NCBI RefSeq assembly: GCF_000687475.1
Contig: NC_057321.1
Location: 62,001 to 126,000 of the forward strand
From: Ustilaginoidea virens
Lineage: Eukaryota > Ascomycota > Sordariomycetes > Hypocreales > Clavicipitaceae
Direction: 5' to 3'
Length of the DNA: 64,000 bases
The notes under the pieces were generated by a model that had not been told where the DNA came from, did no database searches, and worked only from the letters and a program-made list of their open reading frames with translations. Of this stretch, positions 1 to 14,597 are shown one piece after another. Positions within the stretch are counted from its first letter, which is position 1. The number at the start of each line of letters is the position of its first letter. Position numbers and translations under genes: made by a program.

Positions 1-3000
1 GTAGCTGTTAATAGAAAATCTGTGCAAAGGTACGAATTCCATTTTAGGCTTAGCCGGCGGCTTCGTGTTCGATTTTTGAGGTCCGTGTTTACTTACTGCG
101 CGAAGAGGGCCCCTCTTCCTGCTTCTGCCAGTTCTATAATGGGTCTCAGCTGCTCATCCCTGCATACTCCGAATAGCACATCCCCGCCACACTATTTTGG
201 CTTTCGATTCCCAGCCCGTCCCTCGAACCCTCGCATTCCACGGAATGCCTGTCGACGTCCCGGTCGAACCATCATCATGCAAGTGGGAGCAGGCGTCAAA
301 GTCAGCCCCCTTGCATTGAGCGGCAGAAAACACCAACAAACGTTAGAACTCGGAGAGATAATCATCCTTTCTTTCCTAGGCACGCAACTATTGCTGCGTG
401 GGTTCTATTGATTTTGTTTGATGACGATGCTGGCAACTGCACTTTGCAGCCACGCTATAGTTCGTCTTTTGGCCGCTCGCCGGATGCAACATTTGGAATG
501 TAGCGAGCGCCCAGCCACTTTCTATGCAAGGGCGTCGTCTTCTCTTCCATCGGATTCTGGATTCTGGATATCCCATGCTGCACGTACTGCCACTCACAGC
601 CCCTGCAAGATGAGGCTGCCATTGCGTCGCATTCCCGACTCGAGCAGCTCCGCCCTGTGATACTAGAATCAGTCCAGGTAGCGCAGGCCAACTCGAAGCA
701 TACACCAGAATGGCATTGCCGTGTCCTGACGCCGCAAAGCACCATGTGGATTCTAGCTGACGTGTCACATTATACGTGTAGATCTCTCGTCCTTTGCCAT
801 GCTCAATAAATCCTGCATAGCCGGACAAATGAATTTCATCCACCCAGGGAACCGCCACCCGCAGCCAACATACTTACCACGTCTCCCGATCGGCTCAGTA
901 TTTTTAGGTCTTAACTGCTATGAAATGTACCCAATGTGGTCGTGAATAGCGCCTCCATTTCCGTACCTCTACTCCGTACAGCTGTTGCACTAAATATTAC
1001 GCCACGCAACGCGCGGCGTTATTGGGCTGCAGCTTCCCATCTGTCACTGTACCTACACAGTCACATTGAGACTAGGAGCAGTATCTGTTTTGGTCCAATA
1101 AAGTTGGCGTTCGTTATTGTTTCACCTGCCATGGTGTCTTATATGGTCCCCTTTGCGAATAATTCGATTTTCGCTGTAATGGAGTCTTGGGACTAGGGTG
1201 TTACTTACGTTGTTTTACAAGAAAGCGCTCAGCAAGGCCGTTTTAAAAGCCTTGTAGTTGAATCGACTCCGGACACCTCGACTCGGATAGAAGCCTCTTT
1301 CTAATACTCAAACACTAGAAATTACAGAAAGAACAAAAGAACCAGCAAGATCTATGTCAGCTGCATGCAGGCTAATGGTACGTTTCATGCGAGATGGGTG
1401 TTATGATGACAAGTGGCTCGCTCTAGCCAGTTCCGAGATTATACATTCTAGAGTGCCTCGAGTTTGCAAGCAGCCCCAACCTACCTAAGCTAGTGAAAGA
1501 TCCTCCCTAAACTAGGTAGTTTTACCTGCCACTGATAAACATGATCGGCTGAAAAAAAGTGCACTTCTCCCTCCCTCGACTCTCGTCCTTTCCTTCGGAT
1601 TTATTTATTTATATTTACTTTTAGTCGAAAGAGCCCTTGCTATTCCTTGGCATAGCGTGTCCGAAAGGGCGCTATTGCCTAAAAAGCCTTCAAGATGGGG
1701 AGGAGATGATGGGAGCGGGTCTTCTAATCAAGCCCTGGCATCAATTATTCGAAATCCCTTCGAAGGGATACTTCAGCAAGAGTAGAAAGGCATATACTAT
1801 ATACGCCACATAGCAGGCTTTTCTGGAACCAGCACTTTGAGCTGAAATGGCAATTAGATACGAAAACCAATATTTTCAGCTTTGGTTTAGTCTCCGCATC
1901 TTACGTCTTCGTATATGGTCCAGTTCTAGGGCCTGGTATCTTGGCGCGACATGATCTATGCCATTTCCACTGCATGGAACAGTCCAGCGGGATTAGCGAC
2001 ATGCTGAGCCACGTGTTTAGAAATGACTTACCAGGGCGAGTGCCATGAGCAAGGTGACTGGAGGGGCCGCTATCCCGGGGAGTCGAATTCTATACTACGT
2101 ATTCTTGTAGTCGTATGCACGAATATAGGAAGAGTCTGCTACCGCTACCCCCTGTTGCGTTTCGTTGATCTCGTCGACGGTGCCGGATTTAATATGTACA
2201 TAGGTAGGTTGCATGAGAGCGGTGCAGTCTGTTCAACAAGAATTGCATCGAGGGCCGTGCAATACTAGCTCGGCTGCCGGGCCTGTGGTGGCAGGAGAGG
2301 TGATGTGGAATCAATTTTTGTTCGCGTCGTCGACATTGCTGTCATGCTCTCCATACGTGACAAAGTCTTCATCGCCCCTTGTTTTGATTTCCGTGACGAG
2401 CGGAAGAAGAAGCATACGGTTAAAGTGCCTCCTGACTCGCTATTCCTATCTATCATATCCTCGTGTGGTGCTTTACATCGAAATCCCTCCTTCCTCGGCG
2501 GCGGCAACGCCGGTCGTACGTTAGATAAGTGGGGCAAAAGGTGGGCACATCGCAAAACCCGGAAAACCGGAAAATCAGAAAAACCTAAACCCCCTTCCCC
2601 CACCTTCTCTTGTCTGCAAGATTTACTAATTCTGGTTGGCTAGTTTTTTTCTTAAAACAAATGCCCCACTAAGCTGCGATACCTGCTGTGGTAGATAATT
2701 GCTGCAATTGATGCCGGCTGCGACAGATGTCTACTGCAATAGATGCTGGCTGCGATAGGTACTGATTGCGGTAGATACTGGCTGCGGTAAACAACTACTT
2801 CGTACGAGAGATGCCTGCTGCGATAGATAGCTGCAGGAGATGCCTGCATCGATTATAGTAGGCATCTCTCCTTCAGCTTCAAAGTAGGCATCTCTTATAT
2901 TTAGCAATTATTTACCGCAGCTAGCATCTATGGCAGTAGACGCCACTCGAAGCACGCCACCAAATGGCTAACCAGGGTACTGCATTGATCTGCGGGGCAT

Positions 3001-5288
3001 GGGGTTCTTTGTTTTTTCTCGAAGCTGTGGATCTAACTAGTTTCGTCTGGGGTAATGAAGACGGGCCGGCCCCTGATGACAATACCAGGAGCAGTGCCGC
3101 TCGTTTCTCTAGATATTGTTGATTTCGAGTCCCACGGCGATATTGCCATGAGGATGAGCTAGGAGTCTGAGGCAGGGTTGGTACTTTTCCGCAGTCAGAG
3201 CAGCCAGCCTTGCGACCGATGTTTAAGTGAAGCCGCTAATTCTTCAATTTCGCATTCCGACGCACTAGATCTGCGGGGTACCCCTGCATAGCAGGGTGTT
3301 CAGATGTGCCTGACGGCACTAGTGCGCAACTACCGAGGCTTAAACCAAACAGGCCGGATCTCGCGTTGAGCCTCACGCGCCATTTGTCGGGGCCGAGTTG
3401 TAGCCGTTCGTGGCAGCTGCGGAGCAGCATGGTGCCCGATAATGGCTGGCTTCGTATCTTTCAGCATAAGCACATTTTCAGACTTTCTCTTTGCGACATT
3501 TACGTGGTTGGCATTTGCAGCATTTTGAAGCACTCACCATGGGGAATTGGTCTTGGGGAAGCTCAAGTCGGTCGACAGCTCAACGCGGCTGCGCAAGCTG
3601 GGGAAAATCCACACAAACCATCGCATTATTGGGAAAAAGCAGGGACGATTTCGATGAAACCCGCGTTTCTTAAGCAACCCGTTTGAATGTCTATATTCTA
3701 CAGGGGAGGTGTCATCTGCGCTGCGTATTACCAATGTGCGCTAACAAAATAAGAAGTCACAGATATCTTGCCATGATTTTCTATCCCAGAGCATCTGAAA
3801 GTGAAAGAGAGATTTAAAGTCCACTCTAAACAGGACCCCAAGCCTAATAACCCAGCATTATAGACCTTTGGCTTTGCACCTCCCTTGATATATATCAACG
3901 GCTTGATCATCATGCTTCCTAGCATCTAGTCCTCTCCGGCGGTCGCCAGCAAACTGGCGTACGCGGCCGTCAAGCAGAAGCTTGCGCCCGTGCCATGTAC
4001 CAACTGCGTAGGCACATGAGAAAATGCCTATCTTCCCAGCCGTTATGAGCGTACCCTTGATGCACACACCTCGAATTATTTCCAACAATATTTCGACTCT
4101 AGCTATCCTGTAGAGAGAACTGCTGTTCTGCCGCAATAACCCCCAGGGCAGCACCTAAGCCCTTAAGTTCTAGCCTCTAAGACCACTATAGAAACGATGT
4201 AATATAGCGTTGACATTAATAGTAAGGTAGGGGTTTTACAAGCGGCACGGCGGACCCTTAGAGTGTGTAGGTGGACGTATCCTCGGATATTTCCAAGGAA
4301 TGGGGAAAAACTTCTGCAGTGACGACAGCGCGCGAGAAACAGTATCCAGTAAATCAGGTAGAGACATGCGATCCGACGACAGTGCAGGTCCAAGGCGATT
4401 GTGGGACGGAGATCACTAACGCTATAGCAGTGTGGTATTATAAGAAAAGCGCATTGTTATTGCAGTGGAAAAACTAGCAGATCTTGACGCCTGGCTTTTG
4501 GCATAAAATACATTTATAAACTAGCCTGCTTCTTAAATGCAAAGGGTGAATCTAGAACGCTGTGAGGGTGGATGAAGAAGGGCACGATCCCGCTAGACAT
4601 GGTTATAGACGCCAATGAGTCGAGCCACGATTCCTGGGCCATCGAGGGCATGAGATTGTAGAACTAGGACTTGGAAACCAGAAACTAGAGACAGCGAAGG
4701 GTCTGAGGTAGGACTTCCATGACCATCATCATGATGCCTTTAAGTAGGGATGAAAGAAATGTGGGATTTCAGAGTGCTTATGCTCTGATATCAGAGGTCC
4801 GGCCTAATTAACATGCTTCCAGATTTCCGATCGGACGTCTGATATCAACTTCAAACAGTAAATATAATAAGTGGATACAATTAATAAAATACAGCTGCGA
4901 ATATAAATAGATTTAGGTAGATATGCCCAGATAATATCTAGGAAAATACAAGATCCGAGGAGATTAGTACCAAGTTATACTGTACCTAAGCAAGTTCACG
5001 ATAGCTGGCCAACTCTCCCTTTGCTTTTTGAGTCCATCGCACTAATCGAGACGCTTGCCAGGTACAGTCGCGTCATTACAGCGACGACTTTTGACGACAA
5101 TGCCACCACGTATGTGTGAATGCTCCCCTTCGTGCCACGTGCAGCAGAATTAAACGCATGGCAGAGACGCTGAAAAAGGTGGTGAGAATCAAGCCTGCAT
5201 CTCTCAAATGCCACGTATGGTTCCGAAAAGAACCTGTCCTTATTCGGACCCCCCTATTTCCTACGCAGCCTCATTTCTCTCCAAGTTC
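1..5288. other. Left flank without a supportable gene
   Basis: No reading frame here resembles a known family and no plausible spliced gene could be assembled. The minus strand at about 440-860 shows coding-like fragments in two overlapping frames, which could be an old pseudogene, but I do not recognise them. Base composition is mixed, with A+T-rich patches near 1.5-2 kb and 4.5-5 kb. The only structured sequence is the degenerate repeat cluster near 2.7-2.9 kb, listed separately. Confidence 0.5.
2670..2905. repeat. Degenerate short tandem repeat with an inverted partner
   Basis: Variants of a CTGCGATAGATACTGG-like word recur about every 20-30 bp between 2670 and 2830. The copies GAGATGCCTGC near 2805-2850 are followed by opposite-strand copies (AGGCATCTCTC and AGGCATCTCTT) near 2860-2895, so part of the block can fold into hairpins. 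It has no coding potential. Similar GCGATAGATGCAGC words appear on the opposite strand near 48.1-48.2 kb, so it may be a dispersed low-complexity family. Confidence 0.5.
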
Positions 5289-7299
<2,011 letters not shown>

Positions 7300-7433
7300 T
7301 GCTTAATGATTCGTTAAAAAACTTTTTAGAATTCTTAATTCGAGCGGATATTAGTTAATTAAGTCGGCAAAGTATTGTGATGTACTGCTTCCCTTTGAAA
7401 TAAGTGTAAAAGAACGTAAAAGTACGGAAATTA

Positions 7434-7494
7434 GGCGGTGAGGTTTTGCTATATAAAAGGCGGTGAGATTCTGCTATATAAAAGGCGGTGAAAA
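7434..7494. repeat. Three tandem copies of a 25-bp unit
   Basis: The unit GGCGGTGAGRTTYTGCTATATAAAA is repeated head to tail (two full copies and a third partial GGCGGTGA). It lies at the left end of the Helitron-like block, ahead of a short G+C-rich GCAGGC/GCCCGC-rich segment at 7528-7610. Subterminal repeats of this kind are common in Helitrons, but the true 5' terminus is not resolved. Confidence 0.75.
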
Positions 7495-7913
7495 GCGTAA
7501 TTCTGCCATACTTTCTAAGTAGAGGCCCGCTGCAGGCGAAAAAGCCCGCCGTAGGCGGAAGCTCGCCGCAGGTAGCCCCCGGCAGGGCCCCCGGAGGGCC
7601 CCTGGAGGGAAATAATAAAAAATGTATCCTATGATAATATTAAAGTATTTTAAATGCTATACTATACTATATTTTGTCGCTTTGCATTGTGTTGTGTTAC
7701 TGTAGGGTAGGATCCTAGCAAGAGGGTTGTAAGTTGTGATTTATAGTAATGCGGGTCGCTCTTTCTTATAATGTAAGATGCTATGCACTATCCTAACCCT
7801 CCTCTTAGGGCTGTTTTTCTACCTTTTTAACTCCTTATAATCTCTTTCTCTTTCTACCTATTAGGCATAATTCCTCTTTTTATCCGAAATTTTTCGTCAA
7901 TTATCTAATAAAA

Positions 7914-10900
7914 TGACTTCTATTTAGCCTCTTCTTCTACCTCTTAAACCTCCTAGCGGTAATATTGCTGACGCTCTAGATATTCTAGGGGATGCTATTA
8001 AAACGCGTTAATATATACTTTACAAGCAAGAGAAGCCTATTGATTAATTTATTAACCTTAAGAACCTAAGCAAATTTATATAGAAGTGCCTTGACTATTG
8101 CGATAAGTAGAACGCTTTAGTATGTCATATATATATGCTAATATATATAAATGCTAATCCTTTTATATCTAGAAATGAGTATAGAACCATTTTATAAGGG
8201 GCATTTCTTTAGCAGCCGCCTAGAGTAATAAACGTCCTATTAGTAGTGTATAAGCTATAAAATAATAGCCTCTCTAACGACTTCCTATATTAATCTCTTA
8301 GGAATATAATTAAGAACGTTAGGCTTGTGAATAATATACAGTAGGAATGCTATAACTTTGGCTATTAACTAGTTATTTCTCTAACTTGATTAGATATACT
8401 ACTGATTTAATAAGGTTTCTTTATCAAAGGTAGTTTTTTTAGGATACTCTAGAATAAGTAAGAGCTTGGGCTTAGTAGGTATACTTTATTTCTATATAAT
8501 ATAAAGATTAAGCTAATTAGATTAGGCTATAATTTAATATAAATATCGAGCTATATGGCGTGCTGGTAAGGTTCTAGACTTAATACTATTAATTGCCGAG
8601 CTAATATAAGCTAATTTGCCTAAAAATCGTACTTCTTAGAGGCCTTAGGTGTAAGATCTTTTTGGTAGTTAACTCGATATTATCCCTAGAAGGAGCGTTT
8701 TAAGTAGCTCTAGGGATGGTCACTTTTTTAATTGCGATATCTGCGGTATTACTCGCCCTATTACTGCTCGTTATAACGGAATAAATACTTATATTTACTA
8801 TGCTGCTAGGCCAGATGTATAATTACCAGCTAAGGAGAAGGTTTGTAACCTTTACTAGCATATATATCTACAATAAGAGTTTATTAGTATTAATAGCATC
8901 GAGTATATTTACTGCAGAAGATGTTATTGTGAGTAGGTAAATACCCCTTCTTTAATTGGGGAATTGGATATTAATCTATCCGCATCTCTAATATCTACTA
9001 TTTTAGGTATTATATTAAGACTTTAGTCTCTTTCTCCGATGGCTATTGCAGTACTTAAAGTAGAGCTTATTCTCCCTAACCCTATTTTCACTAGCGATAT
9101 TAATAAATATTGCCTGACTAGATGCGATTATAGTTTAATTTAGTAATGGGTTAATAGTCTAAATTCCAACGTTATAGAGTTTTGCTTATATTATAAGGTG
9201 TGATGGTTCGACTTTAAACTAAAGAATAGAATCTGCAGCTCTTATAACTATCGCGATATTATTCTATCTGGTCGAGGAATATGGATTTAGCGATATACTG
9301 GTTAACCTTTCTTTTAATCTAGTAAAAATAAGCTTGATCCTGGCGAAGTTTCTAGCTATCTGCCCGAGTTAACTTAGGTAAAAGAGATGCTTATCGCTAA
9401 AGTTTATATTTATATTATAGTTATGATGTATCGCAGTTAACAATATAGATATAAAGGTTATATTATTAACTTTATAAAGAATATTGGCTAGGTCTATAAT
9501 TAGCTACCCTTTTTGCTAAAAGATCTTGATATTATTATTCTACGTCCTTCTAATTAAATAAGCTAGCCTTATATGATTAGACAGTTTCGTAATCAATTTC
9601 GGGTATATTAGAATATTATTCGGGCTTGGCTTATGCATCTTCGCTAGAATTATACTAGTTACCGCTATATTGAGATTGTTAAGGAAAATATTAATTATCT
9701 CCCTTAAGATAGCGATATTATAGATCAGCTAGCTATTAAGAATGCTAATACTATAGAAATTAAAGAAGTCTTTTATAATAACGAAGATGACTAGGTAACT
9801 ATATAATACGAGGCAGTAGTAGTGCTTAACTTTATTGCCGAGCAATAAGAACTTACTAGGCTATACAATTAGATTTAAGGCGATTAGAATAATCCTCCGA
9901 TTCCTATAGAGTAGATTCCCCTTCAAATAGTTTAATAGATGTATCTTAATATACCGCAAATGCGTAATACTCCTCTTAATGAATTTAACCGCTTACAGCT
10001 ACTACTATTAGAAGCCTTTCCTAGGCTCTTTCTAAATGGTAAAGCAGACTTTATCGAGCCTTAAGAGCATAATATTACTTATTCTAATTACATTAATCGG
10101 CTGCTTAAGTATTATAATGGCCGTTTTGCGTATTACCCTTGCTTCCTATATATTGCCTTTAATACGCTTATGCGCTAATAGGTAAATAAGCGAAGCGCTT
10201 ACTTTATAAAGAGAGATAACCGCTATAACCTAGTCGATATTAACCAGCTTCGCCTTGCCTTTAACTCTGATACGGTAGAAGCTAAGGTATTATTTAATTC
10301 TATCGTGAGATTTATAGGCAGTCTTAGGGGCATAAGAGTATATTAGGGAGGCCGAAGATACTAGCTTAAGGCTTATATCTATACTCTCGGTTGCCTAAAT
10401 ATATTTATTACCCTTTCTACTGCTGATCTGTATTAGTAAGATCTTTAAAGGCATATGCTGCAGTATAAGGAATAGTTATAAGCAGATAACTAAGGTAAAG
10501 CTAGAATTACAGCTAAGAATCTCCAGGAAAACCCTTATATATCGGCATAGTATTTCAAGTTTCGGTTCCAGATATTTCTTATATATATTTTAAAGCTAAA
10601 ATTCGGTATTATAGAATATTGGTTTCGGTACGAGTGGTAGGCGAGGGGCAGCCCTTATGCTTACTGCCTATTTTGGATTAAAGATGCCCTAAAACCTAAT
10701 CTAGATACTAATGAATTAAAGTAAGCATTTATCGACTTCTGGGGTCATTATATTCTTATATTTAATGCCGATCTAGCGCGTGCTAGATTATAGCATTAAG
10801 GAAATAATCCCTTAATATCGCCAGTCCTTAATCTAATATTTGACGATTTAGTTAATATTATTAACCGCGTGCAGCATCATAGATATGGTAATGTATACTG

Positions 10901-13780
10901 TTAGCGATATAAATGACTTTTAAATAGAAAGTTATCTAATGAAATTTACTGTTGGTTCTTTTTCCCTCGGCTGTATTATTTGGAGCTAATTATTACTATG
11001 CAGTTAAACCCCTAATATATAGTATTCGATAGAGTGCGAAATAACTCTTATATGAATAATTATAATCTAATAACTGTACTCTTATGGCTAGCTAATATCG
11101 ACTTTACGCTATGTATAAGCTTATAGGCTACTATTAACTATATTACGAAGTACTGCAGCAAATCGGAAAAGAAATCGATTAGTTATAAATAGATAGTAAA
11201 AGAAATTTTTTTATGAGTCAATTTTAGCTGTAGGCTTGTCGGCTTTATAGCTAAACTTCTGAATTATCTAGTTGCTAAGAGAGATTAGTCTGCGTAAGAG
11301 GTAATGCATTTATTGTTAAATTTTAGACTTTAAGATGGATCTTGTGTAGTTTATATTATTAATTGCCGTCCCCTGAATAAATATTAGAATGCTGATTATC
11401 TTCCTACTGAGGGGGACGATTACATTTAATTGATTGTAAATTAGTATTAGAAATATCTTAGTTATCCTGATAATCTGGTAGATATTATTTTCTTCTGGTT
11501 CTTAACTCGATATGACTTTTCTAAGAAGCTTAAGAATTAGAAAGAGTTCCTAAATATAGTAAATCGCGTATTTAACTATTTTCCTCGATATAAGGTAAAT
11601 TCCGATTCTAAAACCTTTAAGGATTTCTATCGGGTTAAGCTTATACTTTATTATCTATATATAGACTTTAATTAGCTGAAAACTATTGAGGATAAGATAT
11701 TCGCTACCTTTTATAAAGCGTACTAATATTGCAGGGATATTTATAGAGATGCTTATAAAAACGACTACTATAGAGAACTTCCCCCCTTTTTACTAGATTA
11801 ATTTAAAGAGGACCTAAACTAGGAAGATAAAGTCCTATGAGAGGGATGTGTCACGGACTCGGGCTATGCCCGTGTTATGGATTGACTGAGGCTCGGGCTG
11901 CGCCCGTGCCTAGTCCGGAACGGATGACATAGGATAGACGCGCGGGCCCATAAGGCAACATTAGGGCTCTAGCCCGCGCCACACACGGATGTATATAGAC
12001 TGCGGAAGGGACCCGATTCGGGCTCTTCTCCCTTCCTCCTTAGGTTTATCAATACATCCGATTGACGCCTATCCGCAGTCGCCCTAGGGCCAGTCCGTCA
12101 CAGGATGGTAGGAATTAGCTAGGTAAGTGCTATATATAGAACTTAATAATAATAAGGTTCCCCTATTTGGTAATTGCGATTTAGATTTAGGTTTCGATTA
12201 ATCGTCTTATATTAAGAAGTATCCTAATTTTTTAGCTTAAAAGAGGGAATATTAGAAGAGTTAGAAGGAGGTCTTTAACCCTATTATTTCTAGAGGGCTA
12301 CTTAGCGACTATATTATTTTAAGCTTAAATGCTAAGCAATGCCTTATCTATAATATATTTATAAAGCATTTTAACGATACTCTTGATCGGAATCTTCTGA
12401 CCCTATTGCCGCTATTACTTTAGGTTGATAGTTAGGGAGGCATTAGAAAGTCCTTTATTATCTATGCTCTATCAACTAGGTTAGAGGAATGACTTCCGGG
12501 ATATATTATTCGTACTGCCCCTATTGGGATTACTGCAAATAGGATAAATAGTACGATTTTATACTTATTACTTTATCTTCCTGTTTCTCGGTAAATTGCG
12601 GTATTACCTGATCTTTTAATAAATAAGCTGGCAGACCTTTAAGCTAAGCTGCGATCTATTAAGTATATTATTATCGATGAAAAGTCTATAATTGGCCTAA
12701 AGACTCTTTACTCGGTCGATCGGCGCCTCTATTAAATCTTTACTAATAATGAATACTTTAGTAGCTATAGCGTTATTCTATTTGGAGATTTCTATTAGCT
12801 TCTGCTTGTGTTCGAAAAGCCTCTATTTAGTGCTAATCTACTTGCCAATAGTATAGATCTTACGGGCTATAATATATATTATGCATTTAATTAGATTATT
12901 ACGCTTAAATAAGTAGTGCGCCAATAGGGAGATAATTAAGCACTATTTCGTGAAGCTCTTTAAAGGCTTCGTTAAGGTCGCCCGACTATTAAGAATTAGC
13001 GGCTTTTTTATATACGAATTTAAGTGCGGCTCTCTCCTGTAAAAGTAAATTCCTTTATTAATGCTATTCGTATCTATAGCACGAATTAGAAAGTCTGCGA
13101 TTATAACCGTGATTATATGGAGAAACTGTCGATTGCAATTATTCAAATTAATGCCTCTTATATAAGCAGTTTTAGCCGCGATGCTGACTTTTAGACTGCT
13201 AGGAATCTTTATAAAACCTTACCGATATGCATTAGGGCAAGAGTTATATTAATAGAGAATATTTGGACTAATATTGGCCTAGTTAATGGTGCAATAGGCA
13301 GTATGGAAGATATTTATTAGGATTATAATGTCACTAATCCTCGTAAGAAGGCGCTAGAGATTATTTTTATACGGCTGGATAAGTACTTAGGACCCCTATT
13401 CTTCCTATCGCCTGATATAGCTATAGTCGTTCTAATCTTCTGTTCTTATCGCGAGTTCGTTAAGGGCAGTTATTTATGCGACTGTCGCTAATTTCCTCTG
13501 ACTATAGTATATAGTATTACGGTTTATAAGTCCTAAGAAATTACGCTTAATAAAGCTATAATTGATATCTCTGCAAAGGAGTTCACAATAGGGCTAATAT
13601 ATATAGCTATTTCGCGCGTTAAGACCCTCGAGGGCATTATATTTGATGCGCCTTTTGATTTTAGTACTTTAGTATCGCGAACTAACCTAAATTCTGCTCT
13701 TAAGGCGATTAATGCTTAGCGAAGAGAAGCCTAGACTATTTATGCCGCTTAATTAACCTTATTACTATGGGTAAGATGCG
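7914..13780 (+). pseudogene. Helitron Rep-helicase (RepHel) relic
   Basis: Read through TAG/TAA codons that look like mutated CAG/CAA, one plus-strand frame set covers a fungal Helitron transposase. At 9.3-9.7 kb is the segment LPELT-VKEMLIAKVYIY...LPFLLKDLDIIILRPSN, followed by QFRNQFRVY-NIIRAWLM. At 9.95-10.9 kb is the Helitron-like N (HUH Rep) domain with NEFNRLQLLLLEAFPRLF, GRFAYYPCFLYIAFNTLMR and YEW-ARGSPYAYCLFWI; the last should carry the HUH (HAH) metal motif but reads YAY. At 12.42-13.70 kb is a Pif1/SF1B helicase with a Walker A remnant (GGIRKS where GGTGKS is expected), KYIIIDEKSMI-like Walker B, ILFGDFY-LL, and the C-terminal ITVYKS-EITLNKA and YIAISRVKTLEG. The gene is dead: stops throughout, both catalytic centres altered, and a solo LTR at 11849-12102. 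Confidence 0.9.
11849..12102 (+). mobile_element. Solo LTR, 254 bp, inserted in the Helitron
   Basis: This G+C-rich segment starts TGTCACGGACTCGGG and ends CAGTCCGTCACA, fitting the TG...CA rule for LTRs, with short imperfect terminal inverted repeats. Immediate 5-bp direct repeats GGATG (11844-11848 and 12103-12107) are a target-site duplication. Blocks shared with the LTRs of the nearby chromovirus (CTCGGGCTRYGCCCG, CGCCTATYCGCAGT, GCCCTAGGGC) show a related family, in the opposite orientation. It keeps many CpA/TpG dinucleotides, unlike the Helitron around it, so it arrived after the surrounding RIP. No internal region remains, which is consistent with LTR-LTR recombination. Confidence 0.9.
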
Positions 13781-13792
13781 CCTTTAGGTGTA

Positions 13793-13910
13793 TCTTGCCT
13801 ATGGTCGGCCTGGACTTTAATAGGCTAGATGCGCTTATAAAATAATATATTAATACTATTGAGTGCGTCCGGCCTATAGTCAGCCTGGACTCAATCTATA
13901 GGCTAGATGC
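13793..13910. repeat. Subterminal hairpin repeats, left part
   Basis: Units of the form GGCCTATAGTCAGCCTGG...CTATAGGCTAGATGC, with a TTATAAAATAAT linker and ATTGAGTGYRTCC, occur here and resume at 21067-21290 on the other side of the gypsy element. GGCCTATAG and CTATAGGCT form an inverted pair, so each unit can fold into a hairpin. The chromovirus inserted at the GATGC of one unit. Confidence 0.7.
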
Positions 13911-14163
13911 TATAAAGGACTGGCCCTAGGGCTACTGCGAATAGGCGTCGAATAAATATATTAAATAGACTAAAGAGGAAAGAGAGAGGACCTAAATAAG
14001 GGGCTCTTGATAGTCTATTTAACTATACGTTAGTACGGGTCGGGGTCCTAGCGTAGTCCTGTGACCCCATACCGCTGACTTATATGACCCTACCTAGGCT
14101 AGGCATAGGTATAGCCCGAGTCCTAGCCATATTGTAGCGCAGGCATAGCCCGAGCCCGTAATA
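13911..14163 (-). repeat. 3' LTR of the chromovirus
   Basis: It aligns end to end with 20814-21066, differing mostly by transitions. RIP has changed its outer end to TATAAAGG where the partner keeps TGTAAAGG, and its inner end to CCCGTAATA where the partner has CCCGTAACA. It is more eroded than the 5' LTR. Confidence 0.9.
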
Positions 14164-14183
14164 TACCCCCCTCTTCCGCCTCG
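14164..14183 (-). promoter_or_regulatory. Polypurine tract next to the 3' LTR
   Basis: On the minus strand, GGCGGAAGAGGGGGGTA lies directly upstream of the 3' LTR. This is the expected place and composition for the plus-strand DNA priming site of an LTR retrotransposon, and it supports the orientation deduced from pol. Confidence 0.75.
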
Positions 14184-14597
14184 CAATCGAATTAATTGCA
14201 TTCCGAAACCTACCCCTCCTCTACATAAGCCTAATTAGGTCGCCTAGGTTTTTATCGCAATAACCTTAAGTCTATTCGTCGGGTCTGGTTTATGCGCGTA
14301 GGGGTGTCGTAGAGTGGTCAATTCGATAGTGGTATAGTAGAAGTATATAGAAGGCTAGCATCGTATCGCTAGTTGGAAGCTATCTGTAGCAGCCGTTAGT
14401 ATCATAAAAAATTTTTCGCTAGCTATCGGTAGGTAATCCCCTTAGGTAAAGGTGCGTTTTCTCTCGCGCCCTCTTTATCACCTTTTTTCTTCCCTTTCTT
14501 TTCCTTCCTATAGCCGATTTAATTATTATTAGCATCCTACCGTAAGTATTATCCCCCCTGCCTAGGGTCGTAATAGATACTAATATTAATAGACTAG

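Noticed and set aside
12943..13146. Small minus-strand open frame in the Helitron
   Set aside because: The opposite strand carries the Pif1 helicase relic here, so this frame is only A+T-rich shadow.
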